Shown here in pieces: positions 7,903 through 14,958 of a stretch of 15,281 nucleotides of DNA. Source of the DNA: an uncultured Veillonella sp. (lineage in GTDB: Bacteria > Bacillota > Negativicutes > Veillonellales > Veillonellaceae); contig URSE01000022.1 of the NCBI GenBank assembly GCA_900550455.1, positions 1 through 15,281 on the forward strand, read 5' to 3'. The notes below the pieces were generated by a model. It was not told the DNA's origin and did not search any database. It saw nothing but the letters and a program-made list of their open reading frames with translations. Every line of letters begins with the position of its first letter. Positions within the stretch are counted from its first letter, which is position 1. Made by a program: the position numbers and the translations under genes.

Positions 7903-7948
7903 AAGCCTGTAAAGACTAGCAGTAGGCTGGGCCTTACAGGCTTATTTT
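7903..7948 (+). terminator. Terminator of the ftfL-fchA operon
   Basis: AAGCCTGTAA (7903-7912) pairs perfectly with TTACAGGCTT (7934-7943) around a 21-base loop, followed by the rather weak tail ATTTTA. Confidence 0.75.
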
Positions 7949-7964
7949 AGTTTTGATATAGATA

Positions 7965-8012
7965 AGACGAACAAAATAGAAATTATTGCATTAACTTTGA
8001 TTATTGTTCGGC
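7965..8012. promoter_or_regulatory. PurBox-like inverted pair upstream of the purine permease
   Basis: GACGAACAAAAT (7967-7978) on the + strand and ATTGTTCGGC (8003-8012), which reads GCCGAACAAT on the - strand, carry the CGAAC core and AT-rich flank of the Bacillus PurR PurBox in opposite orientation. The cores are 33 bases apart, wider than the usual Bacillus arrangement as I recall it. They lie upstream of the promoter at 8051. The match is by eye; PurR in this organism is not shown. Confidence 0.4.
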
Positions 8013-8050
8013 ACATATCGAATAATAAAATAAATTCCCTTGATTAACGT

Positions 8051-8079
8051 TTGATTGTAGAGTAGACTTAAGGTATAGA
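8051..8079 (+). promoter_or_regulatory. Promoter of the NCS2 permease gene
   Basis: TTGATT (8051-8056) and TATAGA (8074-8079) are 17 bases apart. An alternative, TTGATT (7997-8002) with AATAAT (8021-8026), overlaps the second PurBox-like core. Which one is used is not decidable by eye. Confidence 0.5.
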
Positions 8080-8110
8080 TATTGTTGTCATTGTTGTTGA
8101 GGAGACAGAC

Positions 8111-9475
8111 ATGAGCAATCAAACAAAGACTCAAGACAATACTGTGGATACCCTTCTACCGGTCCACAAACTCTTTGCCTATGGCTTGCAACACGTATTG
8201 GCTATGTACGCTGGTGCGGTAGCCGTGCCAATTATTATCGCCCAGGCCCTCCACCTGTCTACGGCAGAATTGATCCACTTGATTAATGCTGACCTCTTGA
8301 CCTGTGGTATTGCAACCTTGATTCAAACATTGGGATTTTGGAAGGTCGGTGGCCGTATTCCTATGATCCAAGGGGTAACCTTTGCGTCCGTCACCCCTAT
8401 GATCATGATTGGCTTAGCCCATGGTGGGGGTGTCCAAGGGATGATCGCCATCTATGGGGCCATTATTGTAGCAGGTGTTTTAACCTTCCTTATTGCGCCA
8501 TTCTTCTCCCGTTTGATTCGTCTTTTCCCACCTGTGGTAACGGGGACTATCATTACTATCATCGGCATTTCCCTCATGCCAGTTGCCATTCGTTGGATGG
8601 GTGGCGGCAACCCTAAGGCAGAATCTTTTGGGGATGCGACCAATTTGATGTTAGCTCTCTTAACCTTCCTTATCGTTATCTTTGTTTACCGTTTTGCTAA
8701 GGGCTTTATTTCTAACCTGTCCGTCCTTTTGGGTCTGGTTGGAGGAACTATTATTGCTTATTGTATGGGAGTGGTAAATTTTGATGCAGTTAGTAAAGCT
8801 AATTGGTTCGATGTGATTACACCATTTTCGTTTGGGATGCCAACCTTTGATGTAGCATCTGTAGTCTCCATGGTTATCGTAATGCTCGTGGTTATGGTTG
8901 AAACCACAGGTGACTCCATTGCTATTGGGGAAATCGTCAATAAGAAAATTGGTAAGAAAGAATTAGCAGCTGTCCTTCGGGCTGATGGTATTTCTACTGT
9001 TATTGGTGGTATTCTCAACTCTTTCCCGTATACGGCCTTTGCCCAAAATGTTGGTCTTATTGCGGTGACTCGCGTTAAGTCTCGTTTTGTTGTTGCAGCG
9101 TCCGGTGTCATTTTGGTCCTTTTGGGCCTCTTCCCTAAATTGGCGGCTGTCGTTGCTTGTGTGCCTAATGCCGTACTTGGTGGGGCTGGCTTAGCTATGT
9201 TCGGTATGATTATCGCTTCTGGTATCCGGTCTTTGTCTAAGGTTAACTTTGATGGTAACTATAACCTCATGCTGGTAGCTATTTCTATCGGCGTTGCCAT
9301 GGTTCCTTTAGGCGCCCCAACCATGTATGATCACTTCCCTGCATGGGCTAAGATTGTCATGTCCTCTGGCATTACTTTCGGTTCCCTTATGGCAATTGTT
9401 TTGAATCTCCTCTTTAATGGTTTGAATCAAGGGGATGAGCTAAAGGCTATGGGGCGCCGGGATTCTAAGTTTTAA
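8111..9475 (+). CDS. NCS2 nucleobase:cation symporter, xanthine/uracil permease family
   Basis: A 454-aa polytopic membrane protein that takes up a nucleobase with a cation. It opens with the NCS2 signature QHVLAMYAG (27-35). The substrate-site helix reads VETTGDSIAIGE (263-274), and the following motif is FAQNVGLIAVTRVKSR (310-325) with the QN pair at 312-313. This ETTGD and FAQN combination is that of the xanthine/uric acid branch (PbuX, PucK, XanQ) rather than UraA-type uracil carriers, so xanthine or a related oxidised purine is the likely substrate. GAGGAG (8099-8104) sits six bases before the ATG. The PurBox-like sites upstream and the ftfL-fchA operon just before agree with a purine role. 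Xanthine against urate or hypoxanthine cannot be decided here. Confidence 0.92.
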   Translation: MSNQTKTQDNTVDTLLPVHKLFAYGLQHVLAMYAGAVAVPIIIAQALHLSTAELIHLINADLLTCGIATLIQTLGFWKVGGRIPMIQGVTFASVTPMIMIGLAHGGGVQGMIAIYGAIIVAGVLTFLIAPFFSRLIRLFPPVVTGTIITIIGISLMPVAIRWMGGGNPKAESFGDATNLMLALLTFLIVIFVYRFAKGFISNLSVLLGLVGGTIIAYCMGVVNFDAVSKANWFDVITPFSFGMPTFDVASVVSMVIVMLVVMVETTGDSIAIGEIVNKKIGKKELAAVLRADGISTVIGGILNSFPYTAFAQNVGLIAVTRVKSRFVVAASGVILVLLGLFPKLAAVVACVPNAVLGGAGLAMFGMIIASGIRSLSKVNFDGNYNLMLVAISIGVAMVPLGAPTMYDHFPAWAKIVMSSGITFGSLMAIVLNLLFNGLNQGDELKAMGRRDSKF

Positions 9476-9546
9476 CAGTATACTATTTTGTGCTAGAATT
9501 GATTAGAAAACTAGCGGTCTAACCATAGTGCGTGAATCTAAGTTTG

Positions 9547-9581
9547 AAAAACTCCTCTCAGTTACCTGGGAGGAGTTTTTT
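9547..9581 (+). terminator. Intrinsic terminator of the permease gene
   Basis: AAAAACTCCTC (9547-9557) pairs with GAGGAGTTTTT (9570-9580), and the stem continues inward by three pairs including one G-U to a six-base loop. A T-run ends it. It begins 71 bases after the stop codon. Confidence 0.92.
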
Positions 9582-9611
9582 ATAACCTCGCTTATAGATT
9601 CAGCTTTTTTT

Positions 9612-9640
9612 CATATATTTTCTTTCATGAAAAATATATG
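9612..9640. repeat. AT-rich inverted repeat upstream of the MOSC gene
   Basis: CATATATTTT (9612-9621) and AAAATATATG (9631-9640) are perfect 10-base arms around a nine-base centre that itself overlaps the palindrome TTTCATGAAA (9623-9632). It has no T-run and lies about 45 bases before the promoter at 9682, so it is more likely a protein-binding site than a terminator. The binding protein is unknown. Confidence 0.5.
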
Positions 9641-9681
9641 TAATTCGTGATGGACCTCATAGAGGTATAGACTTACAATAG

Positions 9682-9690
9682 TGCTATAAT
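9682..9690 (+). promoter_or_regulatory. Extended -10 promoter of the MOSC-moaA unit
   Basis: TGCTATAAT is a perfect extended -10 lying 32 bases before the MOSC start, without a clear -35. It should drive both Moco genes because no terminator separates them. Confidence 0.55.
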
Positions 9691-9722
9691 AAGCCGTATT
9701 AGAATATAGAAAGTAGGTTCTT

Positions 9723-10169
9723 ATGGCATTAGCGCAAGGTAAGATATTGGCTATATCTATTTCGGAAAAGAAAGGCCAAAGAAAACATAATATCTCGAAA
9801 GCGGAATTGCGGGTGGATCACGGCATGGTAGGGGACGCTCACGCAGGTAATTGGCACCGCCAAATTTCTCTTTTGGGCATTAAATCAATCGAGCTCATGC
9901 AGGCTAAGGGGGCCCCAGTAAAGCCAGGTGATTTTGCTGAAAACATCACGGTGGAAGGGATTGTCCTCTATGAATTGCCGGTAGGAACTCGACTAAGGTT
10001 AGGTAAAGAAGTCGTTATTGAAGTTACGCAAATCGGCAAGGAGTGTCACTCTGGTTGTGAAATTCAACAGCAAGTGGGTTCTTGTATTATGCCTACCCAA
10101 GGAATTTTTGCCAAAGTTATAAAGAGTGGATGTATTGAAGTTGGAGACGCGGTAGACGAAATTCAATAG
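9723..10169 (+). CDS. MOSC domain protein
   Basis: A stand-alone MOSC domain of 148 aa. Family marks are VDHGMVGDAHAG (31-42), ISLLG (48-52), GDFAENITVEG (69-79) and the cysteine segment GKECHSGCEI (105-114), with Cys108 in the position of the conserved MOSC cysteine. MOSC domains in eukaryotic Moco sulfurases and bacterial YiiM/YuaD-like proteins bind Moco or handle its sulfur. Short bacterial forms like this one have no agreed reaction and are often found with or fused to MogA/MoaB. Here it stands 50 bases before moaA, which supports a Moco job such as carrying or sulfurating the cofactor for a xanthine-dehydrogenase-type enzyme. AGTAGG (9712-9717) is the ribosome binding site. Domain assignment is firm; function is inference. 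Confidence 0.88.
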   Translation: MALAQGKILAISISEKKGQRKHNISKAELRVDHGMVGDAHAGNWHRQISLLGIKSIELMQAKGAPVKPGDFAENITVEGIVLYELPVGTRLRLGKEVVIEVTQIGKECHSGCEIQQQVGSCIMPTQGIFAKVIKSGCIEVGDAVDEIQ

Positions 10170-10219
10170 ATCCATGTGGGAGTCTAAATAGACTAAATTA
10201 CACTCATGAGGAGTATGTC

Positions 10220-11185
10220 ATGCAAGACCAATGGGGACGTACAATTGAATATGTGCGGGTATCCCTGACCGATGCCTGTAATTTCGCCTGCCCTTACTGT
10301 CGGCCTGAGGAAATTACGCCAGAGGCTGTAAACAATCTCCTTACCGTAGAGGAATGGATGACCATACTAGAAGCCTTTCATAGACTAGGCGTTAAGGCAG
10401 TGCGTCTCACAGGGGGTGAACCCTTGCTCTATCCGTATTTGGATCAATTGTTGGAGAGCATTAAGGATAGGGGTTGGTTCCAGGATATTTCCATGACAAC
10501 TAACGCATCTCTTATGGGAATTCGAGCTAAGCATTTACAGGATTTGGGATTGGACCGGGTTAATATCAGCCTAGACTCTTTAGATCCGGTTCTCTTTGCT
10601 CAGGCTGTGGGCAAGGAAGGACAGATGGAAGCTGTTTTAGCTGGTATTGAGGCCGCCATGGAGGCCGGGTTCAAGTCGGTTAAAATCAACACGGTCTTAG
10701 TTCGGGCTTGGTCCGACCAAGAGGTGGCTTCTCTGTTAGCCTATATTGAAAAGTGGCCGGTTATTTGGCGATTCATCGAGTATATGCCCTTCCAGGGGGA
10801 TGCTTTTAAAGGCCCCTCCTTTGAGGAATGGATGGATCAATTAGCTCGTGTAGTAGGGGCCCCTTTGGAAGAAGTTCAAGGGGTAGGGGGCTTCGGTCCA
10901 GCCTCTTACTATCGCTTACCAAGTGGAAAAATCATAGGCTGTATATTTTCCATGTCACATTCCTATTGTGATTCTTGTAATCGTTTGCGGCTGACGGCGG
11001 ATGGTAAAATGCGACTGTGTCTCTTACAAGATGGGGAAGTAAATCTCATCCATCGGGTTCGTCGAGGTGATTCTGTAAAGGCGCTCATGACCTTTATTGA
11101 GGGATCTTTGGGGGCTAAGAAAGAGGGACATCAGGGACCTTCCATGGATCAACCGCAACGACCAATGTGGAAAATTGGTGGATAG
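10220..11185 (+). CDS. moaA: GTP 3',8-cyclase MoaA (radical SAM)
   Basis: Catalyses the first step of Moco synthesis, radical rearrangement of GTP to 3',8-cyclo-GTP, which MoaC then converts to cyclic pyranopterin. The N-terminal radical-SAM cluster motif is CNFACPYC (Cys20, Cys24, Cys27), followed by TGGEPLL (64-70). The second, C-terminal cluster that binds GTP is CDSCNRLRLTADGKMRLC (Cys250, Cys253, Cys267). The protein ends in the Gly-Gly tail needed for activity (320-321). Length 321 aa is normal. GAGGAG (10208-10213) lies six bases before the ATG; a nearer ATG at 10215 is out of frame. No terminator is seen before the tRNA promoter. Its partner genes moaC, moaD, moaE and mogA are not in this window. 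Confidence 0.96.
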   Translation: MQDQWGRTIEYVRVSLTDACNFACPYCRPEEITPEAVNNLLTVEEWMTILEAFHRLGVKAVRLTGGEPLLYPYLDQLLESIKDRGWFQDISMTTNASLMGIRAKHLQDLGLDRVNISLDSLDPVLFAQAVGKEGQMEAVLAGIEAAMEAGFKSVKINTVLVRAWSDQEVASLLAYIEKWPVIWRFIEYMPFQGDAFKGPSFEEWMDQLARVVGAPLEEVQGVGGFGPASYYRLPSGKIIGCIFSMSHSYCDSCNRLRLTADGKMRLCLLQDGEVNLIHRVRRGDSVKALMTFIEGSLGAKKEGHQGPSMDQPQRPMWKIGG

Positions 11186-11189
11186 GGTA

Positions 11190-11218
11190 TTTACAGATTA
11201 ACAAGATAGGCGTATAAT
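11190..11218 (+). promoter_or_regulatory. Promoter of tRNA-Lys
   Basis: TTTACA (11190-11195) and a perfect TATAAT (11213-11218) are exactly 17 bases apart, the best-formed promoter in the window. The expected start is near 11225, just before the mature tRNA 5' end at 11232. Confidence 0.85.
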
Positions 11219-11231
11219 AACGCTTGTCCAT

Positions 11232-11307
11232 GGAACATTAGCTCAGCTGGCAGAGCAACTGACTCTTAATCAGTGGGTCCGGGGTTCGATCCCCCGATGT
11301 TCCACCA
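11232..11307 (+). tRNA. tRNA-Lys (anticodon CUU)
   Basis: A complete 76-base cloverleaf. Acceptor GGAACAT (11232-11238) pairs with ATGTTCC (11297-11303), followed by discriminator A and an encoded CCA. The D arm is GCTCAGCTGGCAGAGC, the anticodon loop is CTCTTAA with anticodon CTT reading AAG, and the T arm is CGGGG-TTCGATC-CCCCG. It is transcribed from the promoter at 11190 and closed by the terminator at 11313. Confidence 0.97.
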
Positions 11308-11312
11308 TTACT

Positions 11313-11340
11313 AAGGGCACGCCTGAGGCGTGCCCTTTTT
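11313..11340 (+). terminator. Intrinsic terminator of tRNA-Lys
   Basis: AAGGGCACGCC (11313-11323) pairs with GGCGTGCCCTT (11327-11337) around TGA and ends in five T. It stands only eight bases before the AGGAGG box of the next gene. Confidence 0.93.
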
Positions 11341-11364
11341 CTGTATATAGGAGGAAATCCATTC

Positions 11365-12264
11365 GTGTTAGATCGCAATCGAACAGGCTTGATTATTTCC
11401 GTAGCCTGCTATTCTATTTGGGGCCTTTTGCCCCTCTTCTGGAAGGAACTCTCCCATGTAGATCCTTATTCCATCTTAGCCCATCGCATTGTATGGTCTT
11501 GCTTGCTTATGTTTGTCATTACCTTCTTGCTCAAGCGTCGTGAGTTTTTAGCGGATTGCAAGATGCTCTGGCACCATAAAAAGAAGGCTTTAGCTTTAGG
11601 CTTAGCAGCTATTTTAATTAGTATTAATTGGTTAACCTACATTTGGGCTGTTTCTAATGGCCATGTTATGGATACTAGCCTGGGCTACTATATCAATCCA
11701 CTTCTCAGTGTTCTCCTAGGGGTATTCATCTTTAAGGAGTATCTTATTCCTGCAAAACGCATATCCATTGCTATTGCCGCCTTTGGTATCCTCCTGCTGA
11801 CCATCCTCTATGGATCTTTTCCTTGGGTGGCTCTTGTCTTGGCCTTGAGCTTTGGCCTTTATGGAGCCCTTAAAAAGAAACTTAACATTAATCCCTTTAC
11901 GGCCATTACCCTAGAGACCGCCTTAGTTGCACCGATAGCCTTAGTCTTTCTCTTCTTCGTTGATGACTTTACCTTGGCTTATTTTAATAGGGGTATGACC
12001 TCTACAGCCTGGCTTTTGATGGCTTCTGGTATAGCTACATCCGTGCCAATGGTCCTCTTTTCCTATGGGGCTAATATGTTGCCTCTCAATCTTTTAGGGG
12101 TCTTGCAATATATCTCTCCATCTATAACCTTTATCATCTCCATCCTAGCCTTTAACGAGCCCTTTGGATCGGCACAGATGATTGCTTTTGTCTGCATATG
12201 GGTGGCTATTGGTATTTTCCTCGTGTCTGAAAAGATGCCCGCAACAAAGATTAAGACTAAGTAA
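11365..12264 (+). CDS. rarD: RarD-type EamA/DMT family transporter
   Basis: A 299-aa membrane protein with about ten hydrophobic segments in two EamA repeats. RarD family marks are IWGLLPLFWK (18-27), AHRIVWS (39-45), SINWLTYIWAVSNGHVMDTS (85-104, conserved in RarD) and GYYINPLLSVLLGV (106-119). RarD proteins are named for a chloramphenicol-sensitive phenotype; their true substrate is not settled. The start is GTG 11365, ten bases after AGGAGG (11349-11354); no better in-frame start exists. There is no room for a promoter between the tRNA terminator and this gene, so it is read through from the tRNA promoter or starts inside the tRNA. No clear terminator follows. Confidence 0.88.
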   Translation: MLDRNRTGLIISVACYSIWGLLPLFWKELSHVDPYSILAHRIVWSCLLMFVITFLLKRREFLADCKMLWHHKKKALALGLAAILISINWLTYIWAVSNGHVMDTSLGYYINPLLSVLLGVFIFKEYLIPAKRISIAIAAFGILLLTILYGSFPWVALVLALSFGLYGALKKKLNINPFTAITLETALVAPIALVFLFFVDDFTLAYFNRGMTSTAWLLMASGIATSVPMVLFSYGANMLPLNLLGVLQYISPSITFIISILAFNEPFGSAQMIAFVCIWVAIGIFLVSEKMPATKIKTK

Positions 12265-12325
12265 GATGTGTCCACTCATACAAGATGTTTGTGTTTTTCA
12301 AGTTTCCTTTTATTCCTTGATAAGG

Positions 12326-12331
12326 TATAAT
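12326..12331 (+). promoter_or_regulatory. -10 element of thrC
   Basis: A perfect TATAAT lies 52 bases before the thrC start, next to the small palindrome CCTTGATAAGG (12315-12325). The -35 is poor. The 119-base gap after rarD is too short for a T-box leader, and no threonine attenuator peptide is seen. Confidence 0.5.
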
Positions 12332-12383
12332 AAAGTCATATTGTTATTACCTATATCCATGTATTTATAGAGAAGAGACCAGC

Positions 12384-13883
12384 ATGAAATATACATCTAC
12401 ACGTGGCCCAGTAGCCGTCAATGAAACCTATGCCTTATTACATGGTTTAGCGGAAGATGGAGGCCTTTATGTGCCTGCTTTATTCCCTGATAATTGCTTG
12501 TCCTATGCGGATTTAAAGGATAAAAATTACCAAGAAGTGGCCCAAGTAGTCTTGGCCAAACTTTTTCCTTGCTTTAGTCAAGATCACTTGCGGGAGATGA
12601 TTAATAACGCTTATTCTGATGCCAACTTCTCTACCCGCGATATTGCCCCGCTTCACTCCCTTTTGGAAAGGGTATCGGTCTTGGAACTTTTCCACGGTCG
12701 CACCCAAGCCTTTAAGGACATGGCCTTGTCCCTCTTCCCATATCTCTTGGTAGCCGCTAAGGAAGCGGAAGGGGAAAAGAAAGAGGTCTTAATTCTTACC
12801 GCTACATCTGGTGATACGGGTAAAGCTGCCTTGGAAGGCTTTAAAGATGTAAAGGGTACCCATATTCAAGTCTTTTATCCAACCGATGGCGTATCTCCTA
12901 TGCAGGCTGAGCAAATGCAAAAGCAAGAGGGGGATAATGTCAATGTAACAGCTATTGAAGGTAATTTTGATGATGCCCAACAATTCCTAAAACGCCTCTT
13001 TGTTAATAAGGAAGTGGCCAAAAAGGTGGCTGATAAGGGAGTTATGTTCTCTTCGGCAAACTCTATTAATATTGGTCGCTTAGCGCCACAAGTGGTCTAC
13101 TATGTGAATACTTATGTTGAATTGGTAGCACAAGGGGCTATTCATGAGGATGAAGCCTTTAATGTAGTTGTTCCAACTGGTAACTTCGGCAATATCTTGG
13201 CTGCTTATTATGCTAAGAAGATGGGAATTCCTATTGGTAAGATGATTTGTGCCTCCAATAAGAACAACGTTTTGACGGACTTCTTCAAGACCGGTACCTA
13301 CGATATGAATCGTCCTTTCTATGCGACCTTGTCTCCATCTATGGATATCTTGGAATCCTCTAACTTTGAGCGCTTCCTCTACTACATTACGGGAGAAGAC
13401 CCAGAACGGACAGCTGGACTCATGAAAGACCTTAAAAGCACGGGTAAGTTGACTGTTAATGTTGATGAATTTAAACGGGTTCAAGCCAACTTTGCAGGGG
13501 CCTATATAGATGATGAAGGGACTAAGGCAGTTATTGAGCAAGTTTATAATTCCTATGGCTATCTCATGGATCCTCATACAGCCGTTGCTATGGGCGCCTA
13601 CATGGCAAACTTGCAAGACCATCCGGAAGATGGGGCTCGCCATACGGTCATCGCATCTACGGCACATCCGTTCAAATTTCCTCCAGCTATTTGTGGGGCT
13701 TTGGATATTAAAGAAGGGGATAGTCCTTACGAATCCCTGGATAATATCGCCGCTATCACAGGTGTTCGGTTCCCTAAGCAATTAGCAGCTCTTAAAAATA
13801 AAGAACTGCGCTTTACTCGGTCTATTCCAAAGGAAGACATGGAAGCCGAAATTCTTTCCTTTGTTGATTCTTTTAGTAAGTAA
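12384..13883 (+). CDS. thrC: Threonine synthase
   Basis: A PLP enzyme that converts O-phospho-L-homoserine to L-threonine, the last step of threonine synthesis. The N-terminal MKYTSTRG and GLAEDGGLYVP (21-31) are typical of the long E. coli/yeast-type class. The PLP lysine is Lys111 in FHGRTQAFKDMAL, where many members have HGPT. LTATSGDTGKAAL (138-150), SSANSINIGR (223-232) and the phosphate-cradle VVPTGNFGNILAAYYAKKMG (261-280) are intact. At 499 aa it fits the long class. The ribosome binding site is a weak purine run (12370-12378). thrA and thrB are not near. It is flanked on both sides by DMT-family carriers, which could export threonine or a related amino acid. Confidence 0.95.
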   Translation: MKYTSTRGPVAVNETYALLHGLAEDGGLYVPALFPDNCLSYADLKDKNYQEVAQVVLAKLFPCFSQDHLREMINNAYSDANFSTRDIAPLHSLLERVSVLELFHGRTQAFKDMALSLFPYLLVAAKEAEGEKKEVLILTATSGDTGKAALEGFKDVKGTHIQVFYPTDGVSPMQAEQMQKQEGDNVNVTAIEGNFDDAQQFLKRLFVNKEVAKKVADKGVMFSSANSINIGRLAPQVVYYVNTYVELVAQGAIHEDEAFNVVVPTGNFGNILAAYYAKKMGIPIGKMICASNKNNVLTDFFKTGTYDMNRPFYATLSPSMDILESSNFERFLYYITGEDPERTAGLMKDLKSTGKLTVNVDEFKRVQANFAGAYIDDEGTKAVIEQVYNSYGYLMDPHTAVAMGAYMANLQDHPEDGARHTVIASTAHPFKFPPAICGALDIKEGDSPYESLDNIAAITGVRFPKQLAALKNKELRFTRSIPKEDMEAEILSFVDSFSK

Positions 13884-13911
13884 TTAACTAGGACTCATAC
13901 TTTCATCTGTT

Positions 13912-13938
13912 AGACCCTCGTTCAGGCGGGGGTCTTTC
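13912..13938 (+). terminator. Weak intrinsic terminator after thrC
   Basis: AGACCCTCG (13912-13920) pairs with CGGGGGTCT (13927-13935), nine pairs with one G-U, around a six-base loop. The tail is only TTTCGC, so leakage into the following gene, whose start is 27 bases away, is likely. Confidence 0.7.
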
Positions 13939-13964
13939 GCTATGCTAAACTAGAGGAGACTTAT

Positions 13965-14834
13965 ATGGTAAAAAAAGGATTTATTTTCGCGATTTTGTCG
14001 GCCTTCTTGTTGAGTGCGATGAACCTCTTCGTTAAGCTCTTGGGGGCTACAGGGGGGACACCTATTCCCTCTAGTGAGGTGGCCTTCTTCCGAGGGGCTA
14101 TCGCCTCTGTCATCGTCCTTGCTTACATGTATATACGGGGTATTAAATTTTCTAAGGAAGACCGAAAACTCTTACTTATGCGAGGCCTTTATGGAGGCTT
14201 TGGCATGGTTTGCAACTTCATTGCCATCGTCCACCTCAAGATGTCAGATGCGGCTATACTATTTCAGTTATCCGGTATATTTGTTCTTATTTTTGCAGGT
14301 TTATTTCTCAAGGAACGGATTCCTAGGGGGTCTGGCAAGTGGCTCCTAGTTATCTTTGCCGCGGTTATTGTTATGGTTAATCCCTTCCAGTATTCTTCCT
14401 TTAATTGGTATGCTTTAGTGGCTATTTTAGGGGCCGCCCTGTCGGCGGCAGCTTATACGACTATACGATCTATCGCCAAGCACGGCAGGCATTCTTCTTT
14501 TGAAATCATGGCCTATTTTTTAATTACAGGCACCATTGCAGGGGCTTTGACGACACCGGAATGGGTTATGCCAGCAGGTGTTCAATGGACCTATGTATTG
14601 GCCATTGGTGCTATTACGGTCTTTGCACAATTTTTCTTAACCGGTGCTTTTATCACTACTAATGCGGTGGTGGCTCAATTCCTCCAATATGTAGGTGTAT
14701 TCTTTAACGCCTTCTGGGGGTGGGTTGCCTTTGGCGAATCCATGACGGCGGCTACTATTTGTGCGGGGATTGCCATGTTCTTGTCGTCGGTTATGTTAGC
14801 TAAGCTAAAAGAAGAAAATCCGACTATAAAATAA
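13965..14834 (+). CDS. EamA/DMT family transporter
   Basis: A 289-aa membrane protein of the drug/metabolite transporter superfamily, with two EamA repeats (about 5-137 and 149-284) and about ten membrane helices. The first repeat ends with the typical IFAGLFLKERIPRG (109-122) and the second with FFNAFWGWVAFGESMTAAT, the glutamate-containing end of each repeat that marks the family. Members export amino acids, nucleotides or other small metabolites; the substrate here cannot be told. GAGGAG (13953-13958) lies six bases before the ATG. There is no space for a separate promoter after the thrC terminator, so it is probably transcribed by read-through from thrC, which suggests a link to threonine or homoserine export. 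Confidence 0.88.
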   Translation: MVKKGFIFAILSAFLLSAMNLFVKLLGATGGTPIPSSEVAFFRGAIASVIVLAYMYIRGIKFSKEDRKLLLMRGLYGGFGMVCNFIAIVHLKMSDAAILFQLSGIFVLIFAGLFLKERIPRGSGKWLLVIFAAVIVMVNPFQYSSFNWYALVAILGAALSAAAYTTIRSIAKHGRHSSFEIMAYFLITGTIAGALTTPEWVMPAGVQWTYVLAIGAITVFAQFFLTGAFITTNAVVAQFLQYVGVFFNAFWGWVAFGESMTAATICAGIAMFLSSVMLAKLKEENPTIK

Positions 14835-14849
14835 GGGAGGTCGACCATC

Positions 14850-14936
14850 ATGCATTTTCCTGAGGCTAAAGAAATCTTGTATGCTAGGTCAATCCTGAAC
14901 TTAGGGTATGAGTATTTAGGCTTTTTTGAAATATAA
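14850..14936 (+). CDS. Possible 28-aa small protein, unrecognised
   Basis: An ATG at 14850 stands nine bases after the strong box AAGGGAGG (14833-14840), which overlaps the stop codon of the EamA gene. The frame runs 28 codons, beginning MHFPEAKEILYA and ending GFFEI before TAA. The peptide is mixed hydrophobic and charged with no signal peptide or membrane helix. It may be a genuine small protein co-translated with the exporter, the remnant of a broken gene, or chance. I do not recognise it; the ribosome binding site is the main reason to list it. Confidence 0.35.
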   Translation: MHFPEAKEILYARSILNLGYEYLGFFEI

Positions 14937-14958
14937 TGAGTATAAAATGATATAAATC

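Noticed and set aside
10181..10214. Small hairpins between the MOSC gene and moaA (AGTCT/AGACT and ACTC/GAGT over the ribosome binding site)
   Set aside because: Stems of four to five pairs without a T-run are too weak to call a regulatory element or a Moco RNA.
12265..12383. T-box or threonine leader peptide before thrC
   Set aside because: The gap is too short for a T-box, no antiterminator-type sequence is seen and there is no threonine-rich short ORF.
13080..13781. Open frame of 233 codons on the - strand
   Set aside because: It lies fully inside thrC, whose motifs are complete, and its translation looks like no protein family. It is a shadow of the coding strand.
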